Shown: one piece after another, positions 1 through 9,345 of the stretch | How positions within the stretch are numbered: the first letter of the stretch is position 1 | How the letters are laid out: each line of letters opens with the position of its first letter | Source: Myxococcales bacterium | GTDB taxonomy: Bacteria > Myxococcota_A > Polyangia > Polyangiales > Polyangiaceae | Reading direction: 5' to 3' | Length of the DNA stretch: 53,311 nt | Assembly: GCA_025359105.1 (NCBI GenBank) | Contig: JANYHK010000145.1 | Span: 1 to 53,311 of the forward strand | The notes under the pieces: generated by a model | Told to the model about the DNA's origin: nothing | Seen by the model: the letters and a program-made list of their open reading frames with translations, nothing else | Databases searched by the model: none | Made by a program: the position numbers and the translations under genes

Positions 1-78
1 ACGCTTGTCGCCCAACACGTCGAGAAACGGACTGAGCCATAGGTCGAGACGCTTCGTCCACGCAGGCGTGCGCTTCAT
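1..78 (-). CDS. Probable IS701-family transposase, N-terminal 26 codons (runs off left edge)
   Basis: On the minus strand an ATG at 78 opens a frame that stays open to the window edge. Its 26 residues contain W-T-K-R-L-D-L-W-L followed by P-F-L-x-x-L-G-x-K-R. From memory, this WL-x-PFL-xx-LG-x-K pattern resembles the amino end of IS701-type DDE transposases. Only the first 26 codons are present, so no catalytic residue can be checked. The start lies 57 bases past the stop of the cytochrome-like lipoprotein on the same strand, so an insertion just downstream of that intact gene is plausible. A second open frame starts at an ATG slightly upstream but encodes nothing recognisable. The terminal inverted repeat, expected around 80-134, cannot be identified with one end only. 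Confidence 0.5.
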   Translation of the reverse strand, partial: MKRTPAWTKRLDLWLSPFLDVLGDKR

Positions 79-134
79 CCCTCGCCATTAAATCAGACGC
101 GCCGGGATGGAAAGACAAATGTGGCGAAGTAGTG

Positions 135-1121
135 CTAGTCGTTGTGGGCGCCGGCGGTGAGCCACGCAGTGACCGCCTGCGCGGCGGCGGGGTTCGCCAC
201 GGCGTTGTCCTTCGGCATCGGCCCACCGAACCACGCGAGCGGCGACTGCTGCGGGTTCCCGAGTGTGGAGGACGATGGGTTCGTCGTGCTCACGAGGCCC
301 GCGGCGACCAGGCCGCTGAAGCACGTCGTCTTCGTCGCTCCGCACTTGAACCCGGCCCGCGTGGTCGAGTGGCAGCCGGAGTTGCCGCAATGACCGGGCG
401 TCCCCGGGCCAAAGTAGCTCGTGTAGAGCTTCGTCCAGGTCATCGCCGGGGGGGGCGGCGGCGCGCCGTCCGCCTGGGCGTCGCGAGAGCTTGCGTCGGC
501 TGGCGCCGAGCCGTCGGGCGCGGAGGCGTCGTGGACCGATGCGTCGGGCCCGGATGGATCGGTGCCGGCGTCGGCGGCGCGTGCACCGCTGTCGTGCTTG
601 GCGCCGGCAGCGAGCCACTTCGTGACCGCGCGCACGGCGTCTTGGTTCTGCACGGCCTCGTCGACCGGCATCTTTCCGATCTGATCACCACTCGCGAACC
701 AGGCGAGCGGAGTCCTCGCGGCGTCACCGAGCCGCGACGACGACGGGTGGGCGAGGTCGACGAGGCGCGCCGCAACGAGCCCATCGAAGCAGCTGGAGGC
801 CGTGCTTCCGCACGTGAACCCCGCGTGCGGTCGCGCGTGGCAGCCGGAATTCCCGCAGTGACCGGCCGTGCCCGCGGCGAAGTACCGGTCGTAGACGTAC
901 GACCATTGCGTATCGTCGTCGCTCCCTGCGGCGCCATCACCGTCGCCTTCGGCGACCGGCGCAGCGTCCTCTGTCGCAGGCGCGGTCTGCCCGCCAGGCG
1001 ACGCCGACGGCGAGACGTCGATGTCGCAGCCCACCCAGCCGAGCGCCGCGACGGGGACAAGGACGAGCAGCCGACGCGTTCCCCACATGGCGGTACGGCC
1101 GCGGAGAACGAGCGGGTTCAT
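135..1121 (-). CDS. Lipoprotein with two tandem cytochrome-c-like domains (CX4CH motifs)
   Basis: This 328-residue protein has a signal peptide and a lipobox with Cys at about residue 32, so it should be an exported lipoprotein. It contains two copies of one domain, at about 73-176 and 229-327, joined by an Asp/Ala/Ser/Pro-rich linker. Each copy has H-C-G-N-S-G-C-H near its start (C89/C94/H95 and C245/C250/H251), a second Cys pair (104/111 and 260/267) and a Met-Pro near its end (M151 and M302). The layout matches a small c-type cytochrome with a distal Met ligand, but the haem motif is CX4CH rather than CXXCH. The ATG at 1121 overlaps the upstream stop as ATGA, which decides the start. Electron transfer is inferred; a haem-free metal-binding domain is the alternative. 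Confidence 0.8.
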   Translation of the reverse strand: MNPLVLRGRTAMWGTRRLLVLVPVAALGWVGCDIDVSPSASPGGQTAPATEDAAPVAEGDGDGAAGSDDDTQWSYVYDRYFAAGTAGHCGNSGCHARPHAGFTCGSTASSCFDGLVAARLVDLAHPSSSRLGDAARTPLAWFASGDQIGKMPVDEAVQNQDAVRAVTKWLAAGAKHDSGARAADAGTDPSGPDASVHDASAPDGSAPADASSRDAQADGAPPPPPAMTWTKLYTSYFGPGTPGHCGNSGCHSTTRAGFKCGATKTTCFSGLVAAGLVSTTNPSSSTLGNPQQSPLAWFGGPMPKDNAVANPAAAQAVTAWLTAGAHND

Positions 1122-1747
1122 GCGCACGCGACCGTGACGGTGTGGACGTGCGCGAGCGCCGCGCTCGACGTGACGGTGATGCTCTGGCCGGCCTTCAGCT
1201 GGGCGAACTGCGGCGCCGTGATCGTCACTTGATGCACGTGGGTGGCCGTCCCCTTGATGGAGTACGTCTTCGTGGCCGCCGTGGCGATGTCGCCCTTGGG
1301 CACGCGGAGCGAGTGACCGTGGTTCGCGCTGATCGCGGTCGCGGTCGCGCCCCTGCCGCACGTCGCCGGCGACGACACGCTGCAGGTCACCGTGACGTCG
1401 TGCGTGTGGCCGGCGCCGTTCGTCGAGGTCACGGTGATCGCGTGGCCCGCGCCGAGGACCGCGAATTCGGCGGCGGTGAGGGTGACCTGGTGGTCGTGGC
1501 CCGCGGTCCCGGCGATCGAGTACGTCTTGTCGACCCCCGCGGCCACGTCGGCCGGGGAGACGACGAGGCGGTGCCCGTGGTTGGCGCTGATGACCGGGGG
1601 TTTGCACGTGACGAGCGCTTCGCCGGATTCGTCGAGCGGCTCGTCGGCACCCGCGTCGCTGGAGCAGGCCACGAGGCCGCGCGCGAAAAGCACAGTGCCG
1701 GTGAGGAGTGCGGCGGAGCGGAGGAGTTCACGTCGTGTCGTATTCAT
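1118..1747 (-). CDS. Tat-type lipoprotein with two His-rich repeats
   Basis: This 209-residue protein starts with Thr-Arg-Arg-Glu-Leu-Leu, a Tat-like twin arginine, then a hydrophobic stretch and a lipobox ending in Cys28. The rest is two copies of a domain of about 70 residues (53-122 and 139-208). Each copy carries an N-H-G-H motif, a K-T-Y-S-I-x-G-T-A segment, an H-x-H-Q-V-T motif and a final H-x-H-x-V-T-V. The regularly spaced His pairs suggest metal binding on a beta-rich scaffold, but no named family is recognised. The stop overlaps the ATG of the cytochrome-like lipoprotein (ATGA), so the two are almost certainly translated together and may act together at the envelope. The metal, if any, cannot be told from sequence. 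Confidence 0.8.
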   Translation of the reverse strand: MNTTRRELLRSAALLTGTVLFARGLVACSSDAGADEPLDESGEALVTCKPPVISANHGHRLVVSPADVAAGVDKTYSIAGTAGHDHQVTLTAAEFAVLGAGHAITVTSTNGAGHTHDVTVTCSVSSPATCGRGATATAISANHGHSLRVPKGDIATAATKTYSIKGTATHVHQVTITAPQFAQLKAGQSITVTSSAALAHVHTVTVACA

Positions 1748-1856
1748 GGGCGCGCTTCATCGCGCGTTCGTAGGCCGATGACCACGCCCCTTTTGTGCCA
1801 GGGCCGTGTCTGACCCGGAAAGCCCACAGTCCACGAAGCCAGCGGACAGGACGCGC

Positions 1857-1873
1857 GGACGGCGCCGCCGTCC
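1857..1873. terminator. GC-rich hairpin between GNAT gene and His-repeat lipoprotein
   Basis: A 7-base perfect stem (GGACGGC / GCCGTCC) encloses a 3-base loop. It lies in the 159-base gap between two minus-strand genes, just past the stop of the acetyltransferase. No T-run follows on the minus strand, and only TTT follows on the plus strand, so it is at best a weak terminator. Nothing else is evident in this gap. Confidence 0.3.
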
Positions 1874-1906
1874 TTTGCGTCGGGTGTTGCGCGCGGGCCA
1901 TGCGCT

Positions 1907-2428
1907 CTACCCCGATCGCGCCGTCGTCACTCCTGCGAGCACGTCCCAGTCGACCCCTTCGGACGAGAAGGGAGCGCTTGTTACGGGGCGACCGACCCAT
2001 GTCTCTATCGCGCGCGACCAAAACTTCAGCGCCAAACCATTCGTCCGCCTGACCCGCATCTCCCATCGGCCTGGGAAGGCCGCGTAGAGCGCATGAGCCG
2101 CACGCGTACCCACCTTCTTGCCGCGCGCCCCGCGAATCACAAAAAATTCCGCAACATCCATGACGTCCGTCGAGTCCGTGATCCGCGATCCCCTCGTGAC
2201 GAGGGCAAACCCGGACAACTTTCCGTCCCGCCGAATGAAGAACGGAAAGTAATTGTCGCGGGTCCACCACCCGTCACCGAGGGAGACGCCGAAGCGGCCG
2301 TCCGGCCGGAGGTCGAGCGGCACGTGTTCGCTGAAGTCGTGCGCGTAGAGCTCGACGAGATTGTCCAGAACCGGGGCCTGATCCTTGGCAATGGGCTCGA
2401 GAACTACCCGCGGTTGCGTGGCGTCCAC
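1907..2428 (-). CDS. GNAT-family N-acetyltransferase
   Basis: This protein of 173 residues has the signature of the Gcn5-related acetyltransferase fold. A beta strand ending V-A-E-F-F-V leads into R-G-A-R-G-K-K-V-G-T, the acetyl-CoA pyrophosphate-binding loop (R/Q-x-x-G-x-G/A type). This is followed by a helix and a W-E-M-R-V strand with N-x-x-A-L-x-F-W, typical of motif B. The length is normal for a single-domain GNAT enzyme. The substrate is unknown. It sits alone, with a 159-base gap to the lipoprotein pair downstream. Confidence 0.8.
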   Translation of the reverse strand: MDATQPRVVLEPIAKDQAPVLDNLVELYAHDFSEHVPLDLRPDGRFGVSLGDGWWTRDNYFPFFIRRDGKLSGFALVTRGSRITDSTDVMDVAEFFVIRGARGKKVGTRAAHALYAAFPGRWEMRVRRTNGLALKFWSRAIETWVGRPVTSAPFSSEGVDWDVLAGVTTARSG

Positions 2429-2732
2429 GCGGTTAGTGCCAAACCGTGTAGAGGACGACCTTGTCCGCGAGGGGCATGCGCGACCACGCTACCAGAAGCC
2501 GACGCGCCGGTGCGGCGGGGGCAAATAGCCAGGATCAGGGCGATGCAGGCGTCGCGGCTCCTCCTCGGCGCGGAGCAGCTCGATCCGGAAAAGCACCACC
2601 CAGGTACGAACGTGCCTGGCTACCCCACGGGTTGGGAATACACCACCAACACGCACACGCACTGCCCCTGACGTCTTCGGCGCCGAGCTCGAGGGCCGGC
2701 GCGACGCGGCGAAGGCGCTCGTGGCGCCGGGG
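2429..2732. other. Intergenic stretch with no convincing gene
   Basis: About 300 bases separate the start of the acetyltransferase from the stop of the small coiled-coil protein, both on the minus strand. The open frames crossing it, including a long plus-strand one, have the Arg/Ala/Gly-rich composition of shadow translations in GC-rich DNA and no family resemblance. The stretch probably holds the acetyltransferase promoter. No repeat or RNA gene was seen. Confidence 0.5.
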
Positions 2733-3035
2733 TTACTCGCGCTTCTTCTTCTTGCTACCGTCGGCGGCTTCGCCCTGGCGCTCGATCCGCGCCATCTCCT
2801 CTTCGAGACGCCGCACCGTGCGCTTCAGATCCTTCACTTCGTCCTCGGTCGCGAGGGCCATCGCCTTGGCGAGGCTCTGGACCTGCTCGCTGGTGAAGCT
2901 CTGGACTTTGCCCGGCACGCTCATCGCCGTCATGAGCGCCTTCATCACGCGCTCGTCCTGCATCAGCTTCATGACGCGAGGGTCGGTCATCAGCTTCATG
3001 CCCTGCTTCATGAGGGTCTTTTTCAGGCTGCTCAT
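2733..3035 (-). CDS. Small charged helical/coiled-coil protein
   Basis: This 100-residue protein is predicted to be almost entirely helical. The first 45 residues are rich in Met, Lys and Val with a repeated R/E-V-M-K-x-L-M pattern. The second half is a charged coiled coil (about 60-90) ending in a Lys-rich tail. The layout recalls small phasin-like or PhaE-like helical proteins, but no specific residue confirms this. It has no signal peptide and is therefore cytoplasmic. It is divergent from the neighbour at 3108, with 72 bases between the starts. Confidence 0.7.
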   Translation of the reverse strand: MSSLKKTLMKQGMKLMTDPRVMKLMQDERVMKALMTAMSVPGKVQSFTSEQVQSLAKAMALATEDEVKDLKRTVRRLEEEMARIERQGEAADGSKKKKRE

Positions 3036-3107
3036 CGGCCTTCAGGCTAGCACGGCCCCGTCGCGGCGGCGCTTGCCGAGGCCTGTCGGACGTCGCATGC
3101 TGAAGTC

Positions 3108-3530
3108 ATGCGCCCGAGCGATCTCTTCGTAGGCAAAGCCGTCCGCGTTCGCGGGTCCACCACCGACCTGGGCATGGCGCTCCTCCGGCCCGGCTACGTC
3201 GTCTTCGTGCCCCGCGGGAAACAGCACTTCACCGGGTACGCCGGCAAGATGATGCCGCAGGCCTTCCACGATCTCGGCGCGTACGTCGGCTACTTGCAGA
3301 CGCTCCCCGAGGATCAGTTCGACGGAACGGTCGACGAAGCCGTCCGCCAGTGCGGCTGGTCGAAGGTCGCGCTCGGCGACGCACGGGTCGTGAAGCGCCG
3401 CGGTCTCTTCCGGCGCAGCCGCGTGACGGTGGCCATCGAAGGCATCGAGGGGGGCGGCGCGATCCGCTTCGACGGCCCCATCCACGAGGCGAGCGTGCCC
3501 GACGTCGAGGCCATGCTCGCGCGCATCTAG
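3108..3530 (+). CDS. Conserved-looking hypothetical protein, 140 residues
   Basis: This is a soluble protein of 140 residues with no signal peptide, and the family is not recognised. The middle contains an F-V-P-R-G-K-Q-H-F-T-G-Y segment and a Q-T-L-P-E-D-Q-F-D-G segment. The C-terminal half has strand-like alternation (R-S-R-V-T-V-A-I-E-G). Composition and third-position GC agree with real coding sequence, and no competing frame is better. The ATG at 3108 is the natural start. The next gene begins 31 bases after the stop on the same strand, so the two may be co-transcribed. Confidence 0.65.
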   Translation: MRPSDLFVGKAVRVRGSTTDLGMALLRPGYVVFVPRGKQHFTGYAGKMMPQAFHDLGAYVGYLQTLPEDQFDGTVDEAVRQCGWSKVALGDARVVKRRGLFRRSRVTVAIEGIEGGGAIRFDGPIHEASVPDVEAMLARI

Positions 3531-3561
3531 ACGCGCCTTCGGCGTGGTATTCGTAGGCGCG

Positions 3562-4014
3562 ATGGCGACGAAGCGGACGAGCGGAATGGCGGCGCTGGGG
3601 GCGACCCACGTGCTCCTTGGCGGCGTCGGCGCGCTCGTGTCGATTGGCCTCGTGCTCGGCGCCATCGTCGTGATCGTCGCGCCGCAGTTCGTCGATCTGT
3701 CGACGAGCCCGCTCCACCTGAGCCGCGAGGACGTCGCGCGGACGCGCTCGACGGCGGTGGGCTTGCTCCTGCTCGGCCTGGTGCGCGCGTTCACGAGCGT
3801 CCTGCTCGTCGTCGCCGGCATCCGTGTGCTCGACGTCGCCCCCGCCGGCCGCCGCCTCTCGATAGCGGCCGCGTTCACCTGGACGTTCACGAACGTCTTC
3901 GAGGCGTTCGCCCTGAGCGAGCCGCTCTGGCTCTTCCTCGTGTCGACGGCGTACCCGCTCTTCACCGAGTGGCTGTTCCTCCGCAAGGACTGGCGCGCGG
4001 CGTTTGCGCCGTAG
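3562..4014 (+). CDS. Four-helix integral membrane protein of unknown function
   Basis: This 150-residue protein has about four membrane helices: around residues 8-42 (Gly/Val/Leu-rich), 68-92, 100-118 and 122-142. A short loop with L-S-R-E-D-V-A-R-T-R lies between the first and second. I chose the ATG at 3562 over the in-frame GTG at 3544 because it gives a normal charged start (M-A-T-K-R) before the first helix. No catalytic motif is visible and the family is not recognised. It follows the 3108 gene closely. Confidence 0.7.
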   Translation: MATKRTSGMAALGATHVLLGGVGALVSIGLVLGAIVVIVAPQFVDLSTSPLHLSREDVARTRSTAVGLLLLGLVRAFTSVLLVVAGIRVLDVAPAGRRLSIAAAFTWTFTNVFEAFALSEPLWLFLVSTAYPLFTEWLFLRKDWRAAFAP

Positions 4015-4042
4015 CCGTCGCTCGTCCTACCCAGACCGGCGC

Positions 4043-4501
4043 TTACTTCGTGGCCGCCGTCGGCGCCGACCGCAGCTCCGCCTTGCACTCCGCGAGCATC
4101 TCCTGGAGGCGTGGCAACCGCGCGCCGCGCCGCCCCTCGAGCCACGCGACGCCCTCGGCGAACGAGCTCGTCACGCGAAACTCGAACGGCGGCGGCCGCA
4201 ACCAGTTCACCGCCGTGACGATCCCGCGAATCACGGGCGCCGGGCTCGCGAAGACGAGGCTCGGCTTCGACTTGATGACACGCGACTCCTCGGCCATGCG
4301 CTTTCGCCACTTGGCGTTGGGCATCGGGTTGTCGGGCTCGACGTACAGGAGGCCGCACCCGTGGAACGGCAGCCCGGCCGCGACGCCGTCGGCCTGCTTG
4401 AAGCTCTCGATGTAGCGCTCGAAGTCGGTGTCGTCGTTGCTGGCGCCGGCGAAGTACCAGACACAAAGACCGAAGGCCCTGTCGAGGCGGTACGCGAACA
4501 T
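4043..4501 (-). CDS. Small cytoplasmic protein, possibly STAS/SpoIIAA-like
   Basis: This 152-residue protein begins with an aromatic-rich strand (L-C-V-W-Y-F-A-G), followed by a helix with D-F-E-R-Y-I and later a G-L-L-Y-V-E-P-D-N strand. The beta-alpha layout and the strand sequence resemble the loose SpoIIAA-like/STAS group of one-domain proteins, where the N-terminal strand ends near an Asp/Asn. The match is by pattern only. It starts 47 bases after the stop of PrkA on the same strand, so it may be co-transcribed and linked to PrkA-dependent signalling. Confidence 0.65.
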   Translation of the reverse strand: MFAYRLDRAFGLCVWYFAGASNDDTDFERYIESFKQADGVAAGLPFHGCGLLYVEPDNPMPNAKWRKRMAEESRVIKSKPSLVFASPAPVIRGIVTAVNWLRPPPFEFRVTSSFAEGVAWLEGRRGARLPRLQEMLAECKAELRSAPTAATK

Positions 4502-4548
4502 TGCGTCACCGCTTCCCGGCAGGGCCTTCGTTCATCGAACGGGCTCGC

Positions 4549-6606
<2,058 letters not shown>

Positions 6607-6617
6607 CGTGCTCTCCT

Positions 6618-6635
6618 CGCTTGGACGTCCGAGCG
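6618..6635. promoter_or_regulatory. 18-base near-palindrome in the PrkA leader
   Basis: The sequence CGCTTGGACGTCCGAGCG reads the same on both strands except for one mismatched pair. It ends 12 bases upstream of the PrkA start. It also lies in the divergent region shared with the phosphatase-like gene at 6717. It could be an operator or an RNA hairpin in the PrkA leader; sequence alone does not decide. Confidence 0.4.
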
Positions 6636-6716
6636 TACCACGATGGTCGTCTCTGGATAGCGGTGCGACGAAGCCCGTTGCCGCCCGAGCTTTCGGGGGC
6701 GAAGATCACCCCGCGC

Positions 6717-7778
6717 ATGCCCGCCTCCGACACCTCCCCACGCGCCGCGCGCGCGCAGGCGACCGCCTCCACGCGCCGCCGAGCACCGTGGGCGCTCGTG
6801 CTCGTGCTCGTCTACCTCGTCGTCGTGCTGGCGCTCGTGCTCGGGACGAAGCGGCTCGGCGACACCGAGGCGCACTGGTTTTTCACGGTCATGCTCTTCG
6901 TCCCGCGCTGGCCGCTCGCGCTTCCGTTCGTGGTGCTGATGCCGATCGCGGCGTTCGGGCGCTTGAAGCTCGCGTCGTTCGGCGCGCTCGCGGTGGCGGC
7001 GCTCTGCAACGTCTGGTTCAACGACGTCGGCGTGAGCGTCGGCGGGACCTCGAGCGCGCCGCGGGAGGAGCGGCTCCGCATCATGACGTACAACATCGGC
7101 GGCGGCAGCTTCGCGCCCAGCGATCTCGTCCTTCTCGTGAAGGAGGTGGACGCCGACGTCGTGGGCCTCGAGGAGTGCCAGCTCGAGGAGGACGCCTTCG
7201 CAGGCAGCGGCTACACGATGCGAAACGACAACGGCAACTGCCTCGTGTCGCGCTTGCCGGTCGAAACGGTCGACGTCCGCGATCCGCAGGAGATCTGGGA
7301 CAAGAACGGCAGCGGCGCCATCGCCCGCTACGAGATCGCCTGGCAGGGGCGGACCTTCAGCATCGAGGTCGTGCACCTCGAGACGGTGCGCGAGGGGTTG
7401 CAGACGCTGCCGTTCGGCTTCTGGAAGTCGGACTGGGCGGGCCCCAAGGACCTCGCCGACAACGTGCAGGAGCGCGCGATGGAGTCCCGCGTCGCTGCCG
7501 AGTGGTCGCGCCGAGGCAAGTCGCCGACGATCGTCGTCGGCGACTTCAACATGCCGCCCGACAGCGCGATCTTTCGAACGTACTGGTCGCATCTCCACAA
7601 CGCGCTCTCCGAGAAGACTCTGGGGCGTCGCGTGACGAAGGCGACGCGCTGGCACGGGATCCGGATCGATCACATCCTCCACGACGACGGTCTGTCTTGC
7701 CTCGGGGCGCGCGTGACGCGGGACCTGGGGATGGATCACCGGCCCGTGGTCGCGGACTTTCGCTTCGCCGGGAAGTGA
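6717..7778 (+). CDS. Membrane-anchored endonuclease/exonuclease/phosphatase family protein
   Basis: This 353-residue protein has three N-terminal membrane helices (roughly 25-110) and then an EEP domain. Family motifs are present in order: R-I-M-T-Y-N-I-G (Asn), V-G-L-E-E-C-Q (metal Glu), H-L-E-T, V-V-G-D-F-N-M-P (catalytic Asp/Asn), R-I-D-H-I-L and finally M-D-H-R-P-V-V-A-D (catalytic Asp-His). The active site is thus complete, and the domain probably faces outward, like other three-helix EEP proteins acting on phosphodiesters or lipids. The exact substrate is unknown. The ATG at 6717 was chosen over a far-upstream in-frame ATG that would overlap the PrkA promoter region. Confidence 0.9.
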   Translation: MPASDTSPRAARAQATASTRRRAPWALVLVLVYLVVVLALVLGTKRLGDTEAHWFFTVMLFVPRWPLALPFVVLMPIAAFGRLKLASFGALAVAALCNVWFNDVGVSVGGTSSAPREERLRIMTYNIGGGSFAPSDLVLLVKEVDADVVGLEECQLEEDAFAGSGYTMRNDNGNCLVSRLPVETVDVRDPQEIWDKNGSGAIARYEIAWQGRTFSIEVVHLETVREGLQTLPFGFWKSDWAGPKDLADNVQERAMESRVAAEWSRRGKSPTIVVGDFNMPPDSAIFRTYWSHLHNALSEKTLGRRVTKATRWHGIRIDHILHDDGLSCLGARVTRDLGMDHRPVVADFRFAGK

Positions 7779-7803
7779 CGCGCCGTGGGCGCCGTCGTCG
7801 TCG

Positions 7804-9345
7804 TCACTTCGCGAGGGCGTGGGCCATGCGGTCGACGAGGCGCATCAGTGGAGCGACGTACACGGTGGTCGGATCGTCGTCGGTGGCCGCGCAGATGGTT
7901 CCGACGGCGGCCTTCGAGTCGCCGACCCCCTTGGCCACGGCGAGCTGCCGGAGCATCGGATAAACGGCGACCGCACGGTCGGCGAAGGGCTGATCGAACG
8001 TGCACGGGTACTCGAGGTCGCTGCCCTTGGTGTCGCGGTCGTCCGGTGCGCCGGGGCGCGGGCTCGTGGACTCGAGCATGCGCGGATCTACGCCCGTCTT
8101 GTCGTACGAGAGCGCGCGGCCGAGCGCGTGTGCGAAGAACGCGTCGGTCAGGCGCCCGTCGCCGAGCAGATCGGCTGGGATGCCGCCGATCGCCGCGTAG
8201 AAGATCTGGTCGGTGCGCCGCGGGCCGCGCGGGAGGTGGCAGAGATCCTGGCTGGCGGAGCCCGGAAGCGTGGCGGCGAAGAGCGGGCTCGTGCACGAAG
8301 CGGTGGCGTCTTCGCCGTACCTCTTCCAGAACTCGCTGCTCGCGAGCTTCTGATGCTCGGCCGCGGAGTCCGGTACGGTCTCGCTCGTGAGCCCGCGGAC
8401 GTAGCGCTCGACGGGGAAGAGCCTGTCCTCGCCGAAGCGCTGCTTCATGGTCACCAGGCGAAGGTTCGGAGGGTCCTCCGCCTTGGTCAGGTGGGATCCC
8501 TTGGCGGAGCAATCTATGTCGTCCGTCGCGAGCGGACACGCCGCGCAGGAGCTGCCCTCCGGCGCGACGGAGCACGAAGAAGAGGGACGGAAGGGCGCGG
8601 TCGTCGTGTCGAGGGAGAGCCAGCCGAGGCCTCCGTCGGAGCGAGGATCGAGCGACTGGTCGTCGTGCCCGCTGAGCACGATCACGGCGACGACCGAGTC
8701 GCTCCGCAAGAACTGCCGGCGCGCCTCCAGGACTTTCTCGTCGACGCCCGAGTGGAAGGAGATGAAATCGCTCGTGGCGTTGACCGTCGCGTACGGATCG
8801 GGCTGCACCAGGAAGCGGTACCAGGACTCGTGCTGCGCCGGGAACTGGCACCCGTCCTCACCGATGTTGGCGAAGAGCGCCGTCGTCGCAGTGAAGAGCG
8901 GCGCCGGGTCCTCGCCGGGAGCGAGGGTGAGGAACCCGAAGGGCTCCGCGCTCACGCCGCGCGCGAGGGGCAGCCCGCGGTCGTCGCCGTGTCCTTTGGT
9001 GCAGGACGGCGAGCCACGCGGGCCGAGTGACGAGGAGACCACGGCGACGTGGAGATCCACCGGCGCGAACTCCAACGTTCCGGAGGCGCACTTGCCGTTC
9101 GACGAGGGGGACGGTGCGCCGGCGCCGACGCAATTCGGCGCTGCGAGGCGAGCGAGCATCTGCTGGAGCGCATTGGCGAAGGCGGTGTGCTTGGGCCCCA
9201 TTCCCGTCGTCGCGTCGACCGCGATGACGAGATCGACGCGATTGCTGCGCACGAGCAGCGCCTTGTCCTTGTTGCCGACGAGATCGTTGCACGCGGCCGT
9301 CAGCACGAACGGCGCCACGGCGAGCGCGAGGTGCCCCGCGCGCAT
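7804..9345 (-). CDS. VWA-like secreted lipoprotein with degenerate MIDAS motif
   Basis: This 513-residue protein begins with a signal peptide and lipobox (V-L-T-A-A-C). Near residue 38 comes V-D-L-V-I-A-V-D-A-T-T-G-M, which matches the first strand and metal-site position of a von Willebrand A domain. The usual D-x-S-x-S is replaced by D-A-T-T-G. A later S-V-V-A-V-I-V-L-S-G-H-D-D fits another VWA strand and loop. Several Cys pairs lie in the middle (for example C-S-V-A-P-E-G-S-S-C-A-A-C). The start codon shares its A with the stop of the preceding gene (TGATG), so translation is coupled. It is the last gene of the kinase, TPR/PEGA and lipoprotein operon. A role in adhesion or sensing at the outer surface is inference. 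Confidence 0.8.
   Translation of the reverse strand: MRAGHLALAVAPFVLTAACNDLVGNKDKALLVRSNRVDLVIAVDATTGMGPKHTAFANALQQMLARLAAPNCVGAGAPSPSSNGKCASGTLEFAPVDLHVAVVSSSLGPRGSPSCTKGHGDDRGLPLARGVSAEPFGFLTLAPGEDPAPLFTATTALFANIGEDGCQFPAQHESWYRFLVQPDPYATVNATSDFISFHSGVDEKVLEARRQFLRSDSVVAVIVLSGHDDQSLDPRSDGGLGWLSLDTTTAPFRPSSSCSVAPEGSSCAACPLATDDIDCSAKGSHLTKAEDPPNLRLVTMKQRFGEDRLFPVERYVRGLTSETVPDSAAEHQKLASSEFWKRYGEDATASCTSPLFAATLPGSASQDLCHLPRGPRRTDQIFYAAIGGIPADLLGDGRLTDAFFAHALGRALSYDKTGVDPRMLESTSPRPGAPDDRDTKGSDLEYPCTFDQPFADRAVAVYPMLRQLAVAKGVGDSKAAVGTICAATDDDPTTVYVAPLMRLVDRMAHALAK

Noticed and set aside
1-90. Alternative minus-strand frame starting M-A-R-D-E-A-H near position 88
   Set aside because: It resembles nothing known, whereas the frame from 78 has the transposase-like W-L-x-P-F-L-x-x-L-G pattern.
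2093-2671. Plus-strand open frame opposite the GNAT acetyltransferase
   Set aside because: Composition is that of an antisense shadow, while the minus strand has clear acetyltransferase motifs.
2461-3132. Plus-strand open frame over the small coiled-coil gene
   Set aside because: Arg/Ser-rich without motifs, and the minus-strand frame is a coherent helical protein.
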